Shown here: positions 13,767 to 26,640 of the stretch, piece after piece
How the letters are laid out: the number at the start of each line of letters is the position of its first letter
Numbering within the stretch: position 1 is the stretch's first letter
Origin: Plumapathes pennacea
Taxonomy: Eukaryota > Cnidaria > Anthozoa > Antipatharia > Myriopathidae
DNA length: 64,000 bases
Reading direction: 5' to 3'
Assembly: GCA_964036295.1 (NCBI GenBank)
Contig: OZ038462.1
Location: forward strand, 2,239,501-2,303,500
The notes under the pieces: model-generated
Database searches by the model: none
The model's input: only the letters and a program-made list of their open reading frames with translations
Told to the model about the DNA's origin: nothing
Position numbers and translations under genes: made by a program

Positions 13767-14325
13767 AGTGATTTCAATAAACCCGTGAAACAGTTTTTAT
13801 TAGTGAGGGTGTACTAGTATCTAGTAGAGAGTATTTGTCTATATCTTTAATTCGAAACAAAATGTAGTGATATTGGGAAATTGAATATCCGAAGTGGCCG
13901 CGATCCGACAGCTAGCAAGTGTTAATGTCCGCGTCGATACAAATATATTGAAGGCATATCTACGGAACGTCACTAAAAACATGCGAGTCGACGTCATCTC
14001 AAGGCAGTTTCTTGTCCTTTCACCGACCAAATGCCAGTAGTGCATGCAGGCTCATTAGTTTTGCAAATTACGCGGAAAATGACAATTCTAGGCTCCTCTC
14101 GCACAGCTCAACACGACAATCAAGCGCCCACATTGTTTCCTAACATTAGTTGGGCAAGAGTCTAGTTTACTGTGAGTTTGTGTAGGGGTTTTTGAGAAGA
14201 ATTTCCGGTGGCAAATAAACATAGTCCATTGCCGTATAGTCTGACATCTACTTGGAGTGTGTACGTGTCTCTAATAGTCTCTAATAGTCTAGTATCTGTT
14301 TCACGGGTTTATTGAAATCACTCTA
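13764..14325. mobile_element. MITE-like element with perfect 30-bp terminal inverted repeats
   Basis: The left end (13,764-13,793, beginning TAGAGTGATTTCAATAAACC) is the exact reverse complement of the right end (14,296-14,325). Subterminal tactagtatctag-type words are also loosely inverted. The 562-bp interior has no coding potential beyond a 68-codon chance frame. Both sides are flanked by TAG repeats, so the target duplication cannot be measured exactly; it may be TAG. This is best read as a non-autonomous DNA transposon that inserted into a TAG microsatellite, superfamily unknown. Confidence 0.75.
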
Positions 14326-14812
14326 GTAGTAGTAGTAGTGGTAGTGTTAGTAGTAGTAACAGGTCAGTGATAATAGTATTATTAGTAGTAAATATTACTG
14401 GTGGTGGTGTTAGTAGTAGTAACAGGCCAGTGATAATAGTATTATTAGTAGTAAATATTACTGGTGGTGGTGTTAGTAGTAGTAACAGGTCAGTGATAAT
14501 AGTATTATTAGTAGTAAATATTACTGGTGGTGGTGTTAGTAGTAGTAACAGGTCAGTGATAATAGTATTATTAGTAGTAAATATTACTGGTGGTGGTGTT
14601 AGTAGTAGTAACAGGCCAGTGATAATAGTATTATTAGTAGTAAATATTACTGGTGGTAGTGTTAGTAGTAGTAACAGGCCAGTGATAATAGTATTATTAG
14701 TAGTAAATATTACTGGTGGTAGTGTTAGTAGTAGTAACAGGCCAGTGATAATAGTATTATTAGTAGTAAATATTACTGGTGGTGGTGTTAGTAGTAGTAG
14801 CGGTAGTATTAG
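14326..14812. repeat. 63-bp minisatellite, about 7 copies
   Basis: The unit start (aggycagtgataatagtatt) recurs at 14,361, 14,424, 14,487, 14,550, 14,613, 14,676 and 14,739, a period of exactly 63. Units contain TAG, GTA and GGT triplets. Because 63 is divisible by three and the unit lacks stops in one frame of each strand, both strands carry frames of more than 160 codons. These encode repetitive Ile/Val or Leu/Thr strings and are not genes. Confidence 0.95.
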
Positions 14813-15990
14813 CAGCACAAGTAGCTCATTAGGAACAGCAGTAGAATATTAATACAGTTTGTGCATAGTTGGTTTTCTCAGTAGTTAGTTTTCTTACCTG
14901 CGCGTTCATGTCGGTTCTTTCACAGCAGCTAGGGTCACGTGATCATTGGACGCCTGCGCAGTTCTTCTGTGTTTTGCAGGTCGTTTCTTGTGGTATGTTT
15001 GTTCTTCTTGCTTCTAATCTTTGTTGTATTCAGCACGTATTGGTGTTCACAGTCGCGTGTTTAACATGTTGTCTTACTTTGTCGGTTTCCCGTACTCGCC
15101 TGGCTTTCGTTGTTTCATGTTTACTTTGTCATGTTTCATGTATCGTATGAGTATTGTTTCTCGACGTCATATTATGTCCGTTCCGAAACTGAACCATGTC
15201 TAAAAAGTCAGGGAACTCTCTCCAAAATACTTTATAACGTACAGTCACGCATCACGATCGATAAAATCTAACGAGATTAGAAATAAAACATCGAGTATTC
15301 ATCTTTATTGATGACTTCGTCCGATTCCACAGCGCAAAACACAACTGACAATCATAAAGTTACCACAAGAACTCAAAAAAAAAAAAACAAAAACAAAAAA
15401 AGCTACAGGAACCAAAATATTTCTGTAAAGTCTCAAGACTTACTCGTGTAAATAAAAATATAAAAATAATCGAGGTCCTATTTCTGAAATAAAAACGGAG
15501 AACCGCATATTCTTTGACAAAAGACAATCTTGTAAATTTACGACAAAACAAGAGGTAACTTAGCAGACACGTCCTTGCACACGCACTTGCGCCCACACAC
15601 GCACTTACACGCACTCACACGTATTTACACACACTTACACGCACTTACACACGCACTCGCACGCTGGAGCACGACTAGACAATCTCTGCCAGTTCAAAAA
15701 TATGAGACGTAAGTCCCCTACAATACTCTGCTTAGGAGAAGAGGCAACCAGGCCACATAGTGGTACAAACGCGAGCCAAGTCCAGCAGCAGCTGACATAT
15801 CAAAGCAGCAACCTCATGAGACGAAGAATGCCCGTTCGGTTTTGAGTTCTCAGCATTCTCCATAACACAGTTTACTGGTAATTTTAATCTCACACGTTTT
15901 TGCGTCATTTTGCCGCACTTCACGCTTTTGTCTTACACAGTTGTTATCCACAAAGGACTTCAAATAAACTTAGAGCACGGAATGCTGGCT
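14813..15990. other. Non-coding stretch, probable 3' UTR of pore exon A
   Basis: No coding exon is seen. An AATAAA on the minus strand (tttatt at 15,304-15,309) lies about 680 bases past the stop of the exon at 15,991-16,747 and could end that transcript. Using it would remove the distal pore exon from the message. A CA-rich simple repeat lies at about 15,585-15,665. Confidence 0.35.
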
Positions 15991-18900
15991 CTACATCATA
16001 GAATAGTGCTCGGGCACCTGTTGAAAGATCATCGAAGAGGAGATGATGAAGCCGATGATAAACAGAAGCAAAAACAGTCGATCCACAACACGCGAGGTAA
16101 AGATCCAGAAGTGACGGTCATATTCGGAGTCTTCCTCGTTTATCTTGTGGATGGCCAGCTCGTTAATTCCTTCCGAAAACTTTGTCATGCGCTCTGAAAC
16201 CTGTGAAGCCTGGTGATGACCCATGGACTGGAGGGGCATCATATCACCCTGCGCCTCAGGCCCAAGCGGTTTGGTCCCCGAGAGCTTTATCTCGTCTAGT
16301 AACTTGGCACTGCGCACTTTGCGCTTGGTAAAGGTAACGTCGGGATGATTTGTGCTTATACACAAACACCTGGCCAAGTAATGCAGGAACACAACACGTA
16401 CCCACCCGGGCATGGGATACTTTTTGTTCAGGTTCAGTGAAATGCAGTTTCCCACAAGCGCAAAGCCGATTTCACACATGGAAATGAGCAAGAATTTCAC
16501 AATGAGCGGCGTGTTATCCGAGGTGACAGGTACACTGTCTGATACCATCAGGATGATGAAGGAAAGCGCCAGGAAGGACTCGATCACCAGCGTCACACGC
16601 TCCCCAATCTCAGCAGGTAGAAGGAACGTTAAGACGGCCAGCGACGTAATGACAAGACATGGTATTATTATGTTGTACAGGAAGAAGCCAGGCTTACGGC
16701 GGATTTTAATGTAGAACGTGACGTCAGGATAAGGTTCGGGACAACAACTATAACAAAAATAAAACTCACTAAGTCACTCACCGCGCACACACGTCACGTT
16801 CAATGAAGAGATTTGTAGTTCAGTCATTTTACTAGTCTCGTCTTTTGGGAATAATATATTTCCCTTTGTAACCACGGTAACCAAACGTTCAAATGTGATT
16901 TACTGTATACACTGAGCGAAGTGTTTAGAAAATGAAAGCAGGCTTAGTAAGAGCCAACAATGTGTAGAAACTGAAGCACAAACGGAAGGCAGGTTTACAC
17001 GCCTGGCTACTCCAGTGTGTAGTGACTCTATCATGTCTCTAAAGACTTGAGACCAACGTTAACCCTTCGCGGATTTCAAAATGAAAATGAAAAATATACA
17101 TTTTCATTATTTCAAAGAATATTACTTCCATAGAAACTGTTTTTTTTAATGACCAAAACAATAAAGTCGAGAATCCTGATAAACAGTTTCACTCACATCG
17201 TGTTCACCCCAAACCACATTTGTTAACTCACAGAAATGCAAGCTTCAACAACCAAGCTATCACTCTTAAATCACAGCACATATATTTGAAAGATTACGAT
17301 AGAAACAAAAGTATCTACACAAATTGAGCAGAGCATTCTTCCTGAGAAATTCGACGTCTAGAAACCTCATGTTAATCTAACGCAATCGATGTATAAGGCT
17401 TATCCCTGACGGATTAGCATCACAAGAAACCGGTTTCTGGATTCTATTTTCGAAATATATAATCCTGAAATGACCGCTTTTCCAGAGTTAATCACGTGAG
17501 CTATCATGGATTCTCCCTGTATTTGTTTTGTTTGTTTTAATGTGCTGGTCTGTCGTCGGCTTGTGACTAGTATGTGTTTTTCTCGGTCTACTGTTTGTTT
17601 CGTGTTATCTGTTGTTGTTGTTGTTGTTGTTGTTGTTGTGTTTGTTGTTTTTCTCTCTGTCCATTTTTCCTGTTTCTCGAATCAGTCACTGTTGTTTGAG
17701 TTCTGTTCGACTGTTCTTTAAGTTCGCAGTTTATAACTGTTAAATAATACGTTCTATTTCCTAGTATATATGTACTAGTTGTATAAATATATATAAATAT
17801 AGTCATAAAGCCATGTGTACCAATTGAAATGTTAAAACATTGCGTGAGTGCGTGATGAGTGGCTATGTGCGTGCGTGGCACAAGCTTAGTGGTGTGTTGA
17901 TGTGCGCGTGTTCTTGTTCGTGATCACGCGCGACTTACCTGTACGTGACTACGTTCCTCTTGGCGCGCGCGGACACGAGCTCAAATTCGGAGCTCTCCAT
18001 GTAGCCGGAGAGGTCCGCCTGGTCGAGCATCTGGATAATGTTCACCTGAAGTCCGTTGTACGTCCATGAGCCGAACTTCAGTTCACACCGCTGCTCGTCA
18101 AACGGGAAGTAAGTGATGTCGATGTTGCATCCGCTGCCCAGGATGGTGGGCGCGTACCAGGTACATTTGCCGTCCGAGTTCAGTATGATACGCGTTTTGA
18201 ACATGTACAGTGTTCCTCCAGGAAGAATTTTATTATTGGCGCTACAAAGGGAAGAAACGGGGGAAGGATTAGAAGGGAGCAATAACAAATAACTGTTGTG
18301 AATAATAAAACCACTTAGTTTGGGGTGTGCTTATCATGCAAGATTGAAATCAGGAATGGAACTATGGGACAAATACATGTTTGGCCTCTTTGAGCCTTTT
18401 CTGTCTTACACTTCCTGGCGAAAACCTGGGGCCAATATAAGAAAACAATTACAAGTGTAGTCTACAAGTGTAGTCTGCAAGTGTGGTCTACGGACCAGTA
18501 AACACAATTTAATCCAATACCTTGGCCAAATACTGTTGAAGGCCGTATGCATTGGAGACTTATAGACTTTTGCAGATTTTAGTCAGAACTTTTAAACCTC
18601 ACTTGTAAATGTCTAATAAACTGGTCCCTCCTCTGATTTATACGATGTGTGCAATGAATCTGCAGCAAGATGCGCCGGACCGCCCTATCGAAGGTGACTA
18701 AATTAGAAAGATGTAATACTGACTTTGTCTGTAAAGTCAGTGCTGAGTTGATACTCTATTATCGTAATTTTTTGGGTGTCAAGTTTATTGGATAAATTGG
18801 AGCATACTTGTTGTGCAGCACGATGTCTGGTAGCCAAACTTTGGTGGGGCTGACATTGATGGAATCGATGCCGCCAAAGTTTGATGCATTCCAACGTAGC

Positions 18901-21900
18901 AGATGGTTGTACCAAATCTAAGAAAACAAAAATACAAACAAACAAGCCGATTAACATCTGCAATGGACAGCAACTTACAGTGACCTGAGCAAGTCCAGTA
19001 ACACGCCTGCCCGGCAGAGTAGGTAAATGAACGAGTAAGCGAGTTAGGTGTGAGACGACGAGCTTTATTTACATGGCCAAGTCATATTAAGTGAGTGAGT
19101 GAGTGAGTACGTATGTGGTTGAGTGGGATTGCTAGTGGTGAGTGAATAAGCAAGCAAGTTGGATGAGTGAGTTAGTGAGTGAGTGAGTCGGTGGGTGATC
19201 GACTAATTAAGTAAGTGGGTGGTTGAGTGAGTAAGGAAGTATTTAAGTATGAGGCAGTGGTACGTCCGTGAGTGGTTCGGTACATATTCGGTATATAAGT
19301 AACTAAGGGAGTGAGTTAGTTTGTTAATTGTATGTGTATACATGTGTAATGTATATGTGTATGTGTGTTAACAAGTGATTAACATGCTACTGCCAAACAG
19401 TACCATATTTGCACTTACCATTCGAACCCAGATGTTGCTGGACAACAATTGGTCCTTCTCGTTCTGACATAAAAAAAAAAACATGAATTTGCTATATGAA
19501 ATGTTGTTTCTTTAGCTGAAATGCCACTTAAGAGTTTGCTCAGATAAAAGCTGATTTAAAAATCAGTTCTCACTAAATCACTAATAGTATTTTGAACTTA
19601 GGAGTAGTGACTTACCAAGTCAACGACTTGCGTGTAAGCGATGCCGAACTTGACCTCAACAGGCAAACTTTTGTCTTCTACGGGTCGTACATTTTTATTG
19701 TAACCGTCAAACAAATAGTTCACCAAATTTAGCTCGTCATCGTCACCAGCAGAACCGCCTAAGGTACGCAGTTAAAACAAAAGGAAACAAAAATGAAGTT
19801 AGAGAGACGGCTAGAACTCACTGTACAAGAAAAACTGATACCGCACAGGCAAAAAAATTATGCGACAAAAGACAACAACAACACCGTACAGACAAAGAAG
19901 CTACGAAAAACAACAACAACACTGTACAGACAAAGAGGCGACGAAAAACAACAACACACTGTACAGACAAAGAAGCTACGAAAAGCAACAACACACTGTA
20001 CAGACAAAAAGGCGACGAAAAACAACAACAACACCGTACAGACAAAGAAGCTACGAAAAACAACAACACACTGTACAGACAAAAAAGCGACGAAAAACAA
20101 CAACACTGTACAGACAAAGAAGCTACGAAAAGCAATAACAACAACACACTGCACAGACAAAGAGGCGATGAAAAACAACAACACACTGTACAGACAAAAA
20201 GGCGACGAAAAACAACAACAACACCGTACAGACAAAGAAGATACGAAAAACAACAACACACTGTACTGACAAAAAAGCGACGAAAAACAACAACACACTG
20301 TACAGACAAAAAGGCGACGAAAAACAACAACAACACCGTACAGACAAAGAAGCGACGAAAAACAACACCGTACAGACAAAAAAGCGACGAAAAACAACAA
20401 CACTGTACAGACAAAAAAGACACCATTTGTAAATGTTCACGACGAGAAAATTAATCACACACTGTACAATAAAAACATTTATGAGAAAACACACTGTACA
20501 GAAAGAAATTTGTAAATACGATAAATTGAAAAAAAAAAAAAGAGAAACAAAATGAGAATCTAATGAGGAGGGAATGATGGACTGACTAATAGTGTGTTAA
20601 GAGTGCCGATATTGGCATGAAATCACACAGAGGGACAAACACAAAGCCGGCAGTGTGTATACTCAACAAGTTCTATACAGAGGCAAGCTCACCTTCGTCG
20701 TGATTAATGCTGATGTTTTGCAGAGCACTGGCGGTGGAGGTCTTCACTGAGAACAAAAACAAGTCACAGTCAAAACTGCACTGAGTAGACCATATACTTC
20801 ATAGTGGCCCGACTGCCCTGTCCCTCTTCCGATTTCCATTTTTCTTTCCTTCTTCTTCTTTCTATTCTTCTCTTGTTCTTTTCTTCTTTCACTCTTTCTC
20901 TTCAGTCCCTCCCTCCCACTCCCTCCTTTCTTCTTTTTTTCTTTCCCTTCCTTCCTATTCTTTGTTTGTATCTTTCGGCCTTCCTTCTCAGTCTCCCTAC
21001 TTGATTTCTCTTCCTTCCGCACCATACCTTTCTATCACATTTTTCCTTTTTGTTTTTCGGTAAAATATCACAACACCCTGTAACATACATATTATAGACT
21101 GGTCTGCGGCTCAGCAGGTAGACACAATACTAACCAAACTTCTATTGTTTATCAGTATTATTCCATAGCGCAATTCCCGATTTTGTTTTCTTTCCTTCGA
21201 ACAAAATGCACCGTACTTTCCCGGTATAAATCACACGAGGAATCTCAAGATTAAATTTTCTCTCTGATCATCTTCTTCCCAATTCTCATAATGTGACAAG
21301 GCACACCGAATAGAACCTTCTGTCAGTTTCATTATTGTGAGACCTGTCTAAAGGTCTCGAGGTTTTAAGACACATCGTTATCTGTGCTAAAAATCTGTTG
21401 GTGGCTATCAAGCAAAAGAAACACGAAAGGCGTGTCGTACGACGAATCCTTGCCTCACATTTACTAGCAACACATTGAGCACCGTCAATAATTGATCACT
21501 CTTATCAACACTTCCTATCAGAATTGCGCGGTTTCGCCTTCACTTTAAGTGGGGAAAATTAGCGAAGATCAATTAGGTGATAAAAATAAGAAAAACAACG
21601 ATAAAAAAGCGACCGAGATAAACTGGTTCTACTGTAATTTATGCCAAAATACTGGCCTTTGCCAAGATTCCTTTGATCTTAGATTAAAGTTCTATGAAAA
21701 ATCTTAAACTCCGTCTATTAGAAATCTGAAATGCTGTTACAGTTTGACTCATGAACAAAGAAGCCTCGTGTAATAAACGGATAAAATACAATTCACGACT
21801 TCATACTAACGATCTTTACACTTTCTGACTCGAATGCGAATTCCTTTGCAATCAGCACATTTCGGGCGAACATTAGCGTTCCACTTAAGGACAGCGTTCA

Positions 21901-22235
21901 GTACTTCTGTTATCGAGGCAATGGCGACGAAGAGTTTTCACGATACAGGATTCCAATTATTCTTTCTCGCGTTTTGGAGAGAATTTCAATATCTCCCAGG
22001 GAACAGAACGCTCGGGATGCAAAGTAAAGTTTTAAGTGAATTCGCTACACACGGTAACAAACTTATCAAGAAACGGTCACCCTAAATTATCTGCGAAACT
22101 CACGTGAAATGATATAAATCGTAACCACTAGCGACTCAACGTCTCCGACTTGTCATAGCAACAAACTGAACTAAAACTCTTACCCTGGGCATGAAGAGTT
22201 GTGAGCAGAAGAGCGAGCAGTACTTCCCTTGGCAT
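15991..22235 (-). CDS. Nicotinic acetylcholine receptor-like alpha-type subunit (gene A, isoform with proximal pore exon)
   Basis: Seven exons on the minus strand: 22,184-22,235, 20,693-20,746, 19,616-19,758, 19,419-19,463, 18,808-18,917, 17,939-18,241 and 15,991-16,747. They total 1,464 nt, 487 aa. Exon 1 is a signal peptide (MPREVLLALLLTTLHAQ). The ligand-binding domain has loop D (NIWVRM), the Cys-loop C173-C187 with FPFD, Trp194 in GSWTY (loop B) and vicinal C237-C238 in YSCCPEPYP (loop C), which defines an alpha-type subunit. M1-M3, a cytoplasmic loop of about 110 residues and M4 follow. Glu285 at M2 -1' predicts cation selectivity. The loop A Tyr is His (PDIVLHN), and M2 6' is Glu292, where Ser/Thr is usual. 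The family forms pentameric plasma-membrane channels gated by acetylcholine or related ligands; the ligand is inferred, not shown. It lies head-to-head with gene B. Confidence 0.92.
17613..17645. repeat. (GTT)n microsatellite in an intron of gene A
   Basis: A pure GTT run in the intron before the proximal pore exon. It produces artificial poly-Val or poly-Gln frames. Confidence 0.9.
19025..19330. repeat. Degenerate GAGT/GTGA tetranucleotide repeat in a gene A intron
   Basis: Runs of gtgagtgagtgag mixed with gagttag and gtaagt-like variants fill the intron between exons 19,419-19,463 and 18,808-18,917. Many decoy donor-like gtgagt words arise from it. Confidence 0.8.
19860..20480. repeat. Minisatellite of about 35-45 bp units in a gene A intron
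   Basis: The words acaaagaagctacgaaaaac, acaacaacac and tgtacag recur about 14-16 times with variable spacing. Frames of more than 150 codons on both strands consist only of repeated units (KKATKNNN or RFFVCTV types) and lie between well-supported exons, so I treat them as chance frames. Confidence 0.9.
20820..21010. repeat. Polypyrimidine tract in intron 1 of gene A
   Basis: About 190 bases of nearly uninterrupted C and T on the plus strand. Frames on either strand are compositional artefacts. Confidence 0.8.
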
Positions 22236-24130
22236 TTTCCACTGAGCACCAGCGCAGGAACGAGTCTAGTCAGAACATAGTCAGTGAACACGCGCAGGTG
22301 AAAGAGACTTGAAGTGTGAGGCGGGCAAAACCGAACCTGTCAACAAAACAAGCACTTGTTAATAATTTATCATTTACAGCATTCAGTATTCAGAGTATTC
22401 AATTTAAAATCTTCTTCGCCTCAAAGTCTGACGACTCAAAATATGCCCGCATCTCCTTGAGGCAGTCTGAATTAGACACAGTTTAGAATTATGCGATAGA
22501 TTTAAAACGCTAGCCACAGACATTTCACAATTTCTGAAAATCCTCATCTTATCGTTTGATTCATTACTGTTTATTCATGTCAACACCCGCTTTTTAGTCT
22601 AACTAAGAATTCAATCGATTTTCAACAGAATGAAAACACCTGCCACATTGATGGATCTTCATGTGAACACATTTGGTTCTAGCAGACACAAATCAGCAGG
22701 GTATAGCTGTGTTTATATTTTTCGACGCAGTTTAGTCAATTTGAATCATATTCCGTAAGCACGCTTTCGCTGAAAAATGGCTCAAAGCCACCAATATTAA
22801 CAAAAACGATTGACTACCACCCGATTTTGCTGCGTACACGGACTTAGACTCAAGTCCTATATTATATCAAAAACATTTTTTCGTTGCAGTGTTATTGACT
22901 TTAATTTTTAACATCCTACGTTTTCATTATCATAGCAATTCATACCTGAATTAAGCACGGCTCCCAAATCTACCGCTGTGAATGTAGGATCGCTAATTAA
23001 CTGGTTTTCGACATGAAACGGAGAGATTTTAAATATATTTCTACTCCACTTCAAGGACGTGCAGAAAACTCGGCCAAGGTCGAACCACAAGACTTTAGGC
23101 TTTTCTCAAAATAGCCAACAATAAAAATCCTGCAGCGAACACCAACTGATATGAAATGATTCTGGTTTACTTAATTAATTGACAGCCACTAATTTTTCAG
23201 CTTTATAATTGTGGTTAGTGTTCTTGTCCGTCGGATACGGGGAGAGCCATTTCAGAATTGCGAACGATCAAATCTAGCTAAAGGACAGAAACACTGCACT
23301 ATGTTAAAAAATTCAACTTTTTAATCCATGATTTTGGTACATATGGGAAAATTAAGCACAGGAGAAACGGACTTTTGATAGGCTGCACAGGAAAACATTT
23401 TACTGATATTGTATCGCGGTTGCTTGGATACATGGGTGCGCCAAGCTTCCCCCACCCCACCCCACCCCGGCTGCAAAGAGAATCATTATGACTTGATTAA
23501 AGAAGCTGCAGCTACAACTTCAATCAAGTTCACTCCATTCGCGACTAACAAATGCCGAGTTCGACGAGATGTACAGGTCTACAAAAGTTAGCAGGCAACG
23601 ACAGTCGTTTTTTCACCTTTTCCAGCACATGGAAAGCACGTGCTTGTGGTGAAACGAAAGGGCTGATGGGATTCTTCACGTTTCGAGTGCGTTTTATACA
23701 GCGACCAAAAACTCGTGGATAAATAAATTAGAAAATTTAGCACTGGACACCAAAAAAGGAAAAGAAGAAAATAAATACAAACAGGTGAATCAAGTTCTAT
23801 GTTAACGATCAATTGAACACCGGACACCTAAGACAATCAACTTGATTTGTAAGCGTGTCACACGTGCTGCAATGTTCTATAATTAATCTCACATTCACAA
23901 CCATGTGTATTACTTCATTTTACATCAGATTCCCCAAATTACCATATCTGGCAGTAACGATACTTTACTCAAAACCATCAAAACTCAAAATTTACGAGTA
24001 AAAACAATCAATCTTTGGTAACTGCCTCTGGGTTGTCTTTAATTTAACGTGGTGTTCACCAGGCTTCATTTGAAGCGCAGAGCTGATTTCACATGTTAAT
24101 CATTACGTCCATATAACTCTCCGGAGCAGA
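22236..24130. other. Upstream region of gene A
   Basis: This is the 5' flank of the minus-strand receptor gene. I see no coding exon and no clear TATA box close to the ATG at 22,235. A pyrimidine/C run (cccaccccaccccaccccgg) lies at about 23,450-23,470. The promoter must be in or near this interval, but I cannot place it. Confidence 0.3.
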
Positions 24131-24139
24131 TCAAATTAT

Positions 24140-24430
24140 TCAAAGCAAGGCTTGGTTCAGGCAGCACGCCACCGTGCGCACAGAGCAGATCACGCCCTCT
24201 GTTTCAGCTCGGTAACTTGATTGGCCAGTGTTGGCTCTGCTCATTAACACGTCCTGCGGGCAGAGGTTCAACCTCTTTAATCGACAAGCATTGCATTCAA
24301 AGACTCGCCCTCCAGAACAAAACAAGGAGGCCGAATTGAGTTCAACTGGTCTTCTTGTCCGCCTGAAGGTAAGTAGCAGGTTTATGGTCAGTGATTTTAG
24401 ATTATTTTTACATAGAGCGAAAGCCAAGTG
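24140..24430. other. GC-richer segment open on both strands, nature unclear
   Basis: This 290-bp block is noticeably GC-richer than its flanks. It has a 95-codon frame on minus (24,140-24,427) and a 67-codon frame on plus (24,228-24,431). On plus, cctgaag|gtaagt at 24,363-24,374 is a near-perfect splice donor; read on minus, the same place (ttaccttcag) resembles an acceptor. It could be an untranslated first exon, a decayed transposon piece or chance. I recognise no protein family in either frame. Confidence 0.3.
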
Positions 24431-24431
24431 A

Positions 24432-26640
24432 AAGCCAACTCACATCTCAGCTCTGACGAGACATTGTGCCTACAGGGCGATCTGGGTTATTTGTAGGCGC
24501 GCTGTGTTCGCTAAAATCTATTGAAAGTGCAACCAACTGCTTCAAGTTGAAGGGTTTGTTCAGCCAATACACAAAAACATTAAGGTCAAAGCTCGCTAAC
24601 ATGTAAAGAAAATAATAAAATCGATCCCATTCCAGTGTATTCCAGTTACAACTGGTGATGATAATGGAAACAGAAATAATCATTTATGCTAAAAACGTTT
24701 TTGTGCTTACTAATAATAAGTACAGTAATAGTAAACATTGGGAATAGTACACAACACAACTTGCAGGTCCTGACTGACAACAAAGTTTTAGGTATTCAAC
24801 CTTATCATCAGCGTCATCAATGACTACTTATCCGCGCTACATGGTTCACAGCTCACAGAGCCGAATTCAAAGGTAAAACCATCTAGTGAGAAGAGAGACG
24901 CTTCTGGTGAAACTGAAAACAACTGTATCTTCATTCGATTGTACAATGACTAAGATCGAAGGATTATAAGTATATATGATTGTGTTTCTTGTATAAAGTT
25001 CCTTCAGAAATACGAATTAAATAGTAAAGTGCACAAGGAGAATGCGGTCTCCTGCTCAGCAAGTGATCAGGTGAAGATATAAACACAGAAATTTAATTTG
25101 TTACCTACTTCAAAATAATATGAAAATATTTGTTCGATGCTTATCAATATCACTAATACAAGTTTGGCGGAGAGATTAACTTTAGACTAGCACACGATAA
25201 ATACATTCAAGTAAAGTCCGTGAAACTATAAAACTGAACTATCTGGACTGGAGAAACCGTAAATCCGGCCCCTGGTTGTGTAATCTGCGTCGATTCAACT
25301 CGTTGAAGTGTCCATGCGTTGTGCACAGAACACCAAACCGGGGTGTAGAACTGAAATGAATTCAGAGGTTCTCTGTAGAGCAGTGACCGTTTTACTCGCG
25401 CCGGCAAAAGTTATGATAAACTTCCAACACTTTTCAACGGTTTAGCCACACAATCTCGTAACCAAGCAGAAACACCAAACTCTATCAAAAGGTTTGCGTT
25501 CTAGGCGACGCGACAAAGACAAATTTGGTGAGAAGAAAGTCAGTCAGATTATCACTCATATTTAACAAAAAAATAATGCGCTATAACGATGTATCAACGT
25601 TCAAAAGTGCGTTTTGAGGGTGAAGTAGAATTAAGTTTCAATTTAGACCGTTGGATTACGTGGTAATTTTCAGACTCTGAAATGGCTTGGAACAGCTAAA
25701 ACCAACACGTTGTGGTCATTAGTTATCGAAAACAAGCATGCACACACACTGTCGAACATGCCTTACCTTTGAATGTGTTTAAACCGGTTTAAGATAAAAC
25801 GCACATGTTGTGGCGACGTCTGTGATAAAAGCCATCTGACAAGCACTGATCGGGTCCCTGAAAAAAATAGCGAATAGGATACTGAACGCATGAACTGCTA
25901 CACGAATGATTTAGAACTAGACCACGCTAAGTTACCTTACCTATTTTCTAATGAGATCTTGTGTTGTAATCAAATTTGAGCTTACTGGGTAAGCCGTCAC
26001 ATGAATATCATTTGATCGGCTCAAGTGTTGACTGCACCAAACTCTGGAGGATTAAGGGAGCTTAATAGTCATTGAACAATGTCTTTTGTTTACACAATAC
26101 CTGTGTCCTGATCTAATGAGGTATCAGTTTTAAATAACGCAATTAATTCGGGTTCTTTATTACTTCAGTTTAAACTTGGCTGCCTTTTCATGCTCATAAA
26201 TATTCAAGCCTGGTTCAAAAGTTCAGTTCCACGTTTCAGTTGCGTCCGCCATGAAGAACTCGATGAATCTCAATGTACGACAGACTACGGATCGCCGGAA
26301 AGAATCCGAATCAATACCGTGAATCTTATAGTGTTTGTGTGTTTAAACAATGCTATACACCTACAGACAATTAGGCCCATCGCAAATGAAAATGATATTT
26401 GGCATTATGTGTTCGAGTATTCGTTTTCTGGTTGCCTGCACGAAAAAGGAACACGGTGAGAGCTGATGTGTCAGGTGACATTCAACAAATACCACGATAT
26501 ACTGTTAAATCTGGTGGCGTGATAATGATGTTTTGTCTAAACATTTCACTCTATAACCCGCACTTAAGTACTGTCTGGAATATCTTGAATGCATCCAGAT
26601 TCTGCTGTTATGGACTGCTGTAACCACCGCTACACTATTC
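24432..26640. other. Intergenic DNA with nothing recognised
   Basis: AT-rich sequence with short chance frames only. I found no repeat structure, RNA gene or exon with matching splice phases. Confidence 0.4.

Noticed and set aside
19793..20494. Long frames on both strands in the CAA/TGTACAG minisatellite
   Set aside because: Repetitive translation on both strands, located in an intron between phased exons.
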